Shown here piece by piece: positions 61,601 to 64,000 of a stretch of 64,000 nt of DNA. Under the pieces are notes generated by a model, which saw only the letters and a program-made list of their open reading frames with translations, was not told the DNA's origin and searched no databases. Made by a program: the position numbers and the translations under genes. The stretch covers positions 19,864,568-19,928,567 of the forward strand of contig NC_045134.1 of NCBI RefSeq assembly GCF_007655135.1, in the 5' to 3' direction. The number at the start of each line of letters is the position of its first letter. Position 1 is the stretch's first letter. Source of the stretch: Punica granatum. Lineage: Eukaryota; Streptophyta; Magnoliopsida; Myrtales; Lythraceae.

Positions 61601-62638
61601 CCCTGTGTTTACAAGAAGGTAGTGGGAGCGTAGTAATCTTCCTGGTGTTGTATGTAGACGACATACTTCTGATTGGGAATGACATTCCTTCCCTACAGTC
61701 TGTGAAGACTTGGTTGGGAAGGTGTTTCTCTATGAAGGACTTAGGCGAAGCTACCTACGTGCTAGGTATCAGGATCTATAGAGATAGATCCAGGAGACTG
61801 CTTGGCTTAAGTCAGAGTGCATACATAGATAAAGTGCTTCGGCGATTTAGCATGCAGGATTCTAAGAAAGGGTCGCTGCCTATGTTACATGGCATAAGCC
61901 TTTCGAAGGCTCAGTGTCCTTCTACTCGAGAGGAGAGGGACCGCATGAATAGGATTCCATATGCGTCAGCTATTGGATCCATCATGTATGCTATGTTATG
62001 CACTCGATCAATGTCTCGTATGCTTTGAGTATGACGAGTCGATACCAATCAGATCCAGGTGAAAGACACTGGATTGCAGTAAAGAACATCCTTAAGTACT
62101 TACGAAGGACTAAGGAGATGTTTTTGGTATATGGAAGCGAAGAAGAGCTCGTTGTAAGAGGTTACACCGATGCTAGCTTCCAGACCGATAAGGACGACAG
62201 TAGATCGCAGTCAGGGTATGTGTTTGCCTGAATGGAGGTGCTGTGAGTTGGAAGAGTTCCAAACAGGAGACAGTAGCCGATTCTACCACAGAGGCCGAGT
62301 ATATTGCTGCCTCTAACGCTGCAAAAGAGGCCGTTTGGATCAAGAAGTTCGTGACAGAACTTGTTGTGGTTCCTAGCATCGCAGACCCAGTGGATCTCTA
62401 TTGTGACAACAATGGAGCCATTGCGCAAGCTAAGGAACCCAGGTCTCACCAGCGATCCAAACATATACTCAGACGCTTCCATCTCATTCGTGAGATCATC
62501 GACAGAGGAGATGTGAAGATATGCAGAATACCAACAGATGAGAATCTCGCAGATCCACTTACGAAGCCTCTTGTGCAGCGCAAGCACGAGGCTCACACTA
62601 GATCTATTGGCATTAGACAGATGCCAGATTGGCTCTAG
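58687..62638 (+). pseudogene. Copia gag-pol, nearly intact but with five single-base frame breaks
   Basis: Start chosen at MAGSTSSTF in a strong ACCATGG context. Domains in order: gag; CCHC knuckle (YCFHCGNTGHWKRNCK, near 59430); aspartic protease (WVLDTGCGAHICG, near 59578); GAG-pre-integrase (LWHCRLGHIS, near 59982); integrase with HTDVCGPV and TPPGTPQWNGVAERRNR; reverse transcriptase with DVKTAFLNGKLLEDVFM and YVDDILLIGND; RNase H with GYTDASFQTD, STTEAEYIAAS and DNNGAIAQ. The frame is lost near 59835, 60831, 61620, 62010 and 62224, each time by what looks like one missing base, and resumes at once in the next frame. No large deletion is present. As read, no full polyprotein is made; if the breaks are sequence errors the element could be active. 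Confidence 0.9.
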
Positions 62639-62640
62639 TG

Positions 62641-62652
62641 CAAGTGGGAGAT
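62641..62652 (+). other. Polypurine tract of the copia element
   Basis: The purine run aagtgggaga lies immediately before the right LTR. Confidence 0.7.
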
Positions 62653-64000
62653 TGTTGGGAATTGGTGTATGCCCTAGAGGCAATCTATAATTAGTTATGT
62701 AATATGATATCTATTTCATTATATTACGAGGCATATCTGTTATTGTGTAGATTGCGCTAAATATGATTTTACACAATAATGTCCTTGGAATAGTAGGTTC
62801 AATAGGCATCAAGTGTGACTTGATTGTGAGATCCTATAATTAATGAACATTATTCCTAAATGTCCATAGTCAAAGTATTATCGTTAATTAGGACAACGAT
62901 AATACGGTTAGACTAGTGTGAGTGTTGATTGATGACCAAGTCTCATAGGTCATGGATATGGAGATATCAAATCACACCACATGTATACATTAAGAGTAAT
63001 GTGTATAGGACTGACCCGCCATGAGATTGCTACATGGTTTGTTACGTGATTGTCATTAGCATATCTCAAAGTGACTATAGTGTAATGGTCCTTTGACTTG
63101 AGGTCACCATGGATTCCTACATGTAATGTCATATACTTTGATACTGTCAAACGCTACCGTAACAGGCTGGTTATAAAGACAGTTATTGGGTATATCACAG
63201 AGCATGGAGAGGAATGTGAGTAACCAAGATAGGATTTGTCCCTCCTACAAAACGGGAGCGATATCTCACGGCCACTTGGTGGTTAAGTCTAAAAGTGTAT
63301 GCATACCCAAATGAGTCGATATAACAATATCGATTTTATTTGTTCTGATAGACTTACCCGGTAAACCAAGAAAAAGAGATATTGAGCCATACAAGGATGT
63401 CATCGACCATGCCTTGGGCTCAATAGAGATATAGAGGACAAATGGATTATATTACATGGTAACGTAAGTCACAAGGTTCGTCGAGAAATTGACTTTCCGA
63501 TTACTTGAGTAATAGTGATGCATTGCTAGATGCCGCTCATTGTTTGTAATATTGAAATAGAGATTTCGATATTACTGTCAACGTAATTGGGAACCTACAG
63601 GGTCACACACTACGACTAAATTGACGAGATATTTTGAAATAATAAAAACGTCTAATTGAGATTAGATGATTTATGGTGTGACCGATTAATCGGATATTTA
63701 ATGAGATTAAATTTGTCGATTAATTAGACTCGATTTATTAGATTAAATGGACCAAATTGATGCACGATTAATATGGTAACACATGGCTTTGTTGGATGGA
63801 CATGTGTATGGACACTGTCACTTGGGACACTAATTTCCCTTCATCCCACATCGGTCATGGGAAAAGAAATTGTCTCCCCATTTGCTTATAAAAGCAGCAG
63901 AAGAGATGGATTCAAAAAAGTGTGTGTGTGTATGCTTTATATGTATAATGTGTATGCATATATATATATATACGTGCAGACATATTTATATACATATATG
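62653..64000 (+). repeat. 3' LTR of the copia element, partial
   Basis: Matches 56304 onward almost base for base as far as the window end, about 80% of its expected length. Most differences from the left LTR are one-base length changes. Confidence 0.92.

Larger units (their letters stand above)
56304..64000 (+). mobile_element. Nearly complete Ty1-copia retrotransposon (right LTR cut by window end)
   Basis: The left LTR (56304-57985) is followed by a tRNA-Met primer site, a leader of about 690 bases, gag-pol in copia order (gag, protease, integrase, reverse transcriptase, RNase H; 58687-62638), a polypurine tract and the right LTR from 62653. The LTRs are nearly identical. The expected 5-bp target duplication at the left is GTGGG (56299-56303). 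The element sits inside a DUF4283 fragment. LTRs of about 1.7 kb are long for copia. Confidence 0.95.

Noticed and set aside
1..64000. CRISPR arrays, bacterial operons, rRNA genes or organellar genes
   Set aside because: None seen; repeats here are microsatellites, LTRs and MITEs, and all host genes have plant-type introns or families.

Overview
The window is nuclear DNA of a flowering plant, most likely a eudicot. The evidence is GT-AG introns in AT-rich sequence, plant gene families (LTPG, FLZ, ARID4), Ty1-copia, Ty3-gypsy and Mutator-like elements, MITEs and many TA or TTA microsatellites. I cannot name the species. No bacterial, organellar or CRISPR-like content was seen.

Layout. 1-12.3 kb is gene-poor: a GC-rich direct repeat at the left edge, a Mutator-type MITE with a 9-bp target duplication (2025-2501), a decayed Mutator transposase on the minus strand (about 4560-7480) and a foldback element (10084-10948). 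12.3-28.5 kb is the main genic block, all on the plus strand: a 15-exon ARID/PHD chromatin gene (ARID4 type), a GPI-anchored lipid transfer protein gene, a broken copia element, and a 10-exon WD40 gene for the non-catalytic subunit of tRNA m7G46 methyltransferase (TRM82/WDR4). 28.5-42.8 kb is AT-rich intergenic DNA with a 780-bp palindromic element, a second copy of the Mutator-type MITE and a gypsy element whose reverse transcriptase has been deleted (38406-41649, minus). 42.8-55.3 kb holds an FLZ zinc-finger gene (plus), a PNRC-like proline-rich gene (minus), a 1.2-kb inverted-repeat element with a 9-bp target duplication, and a PP2C phosphatase gene (minus) with a stop before its last conserved motif. 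55.8-64.0 kb is a LINE-type DUF4283 fragment into which a large, young-looking copia element has inserted; its right LTR runs off the window.

The host genes are unrelated housekeeping or regulatory loci (chromatin, surface lipid transfer, tRNA modification, SnRK1-linked signalling, dephosphorylation), not a cluster acting together. I found no convincing new multi-gene system. The most informative observations concern mobile-element structure, a GC-AG intron, a 29-base poly-C tract at a splice acceptor, the PP2C stop, and a run of single-base deletions in the copia element that may be assembly errors.
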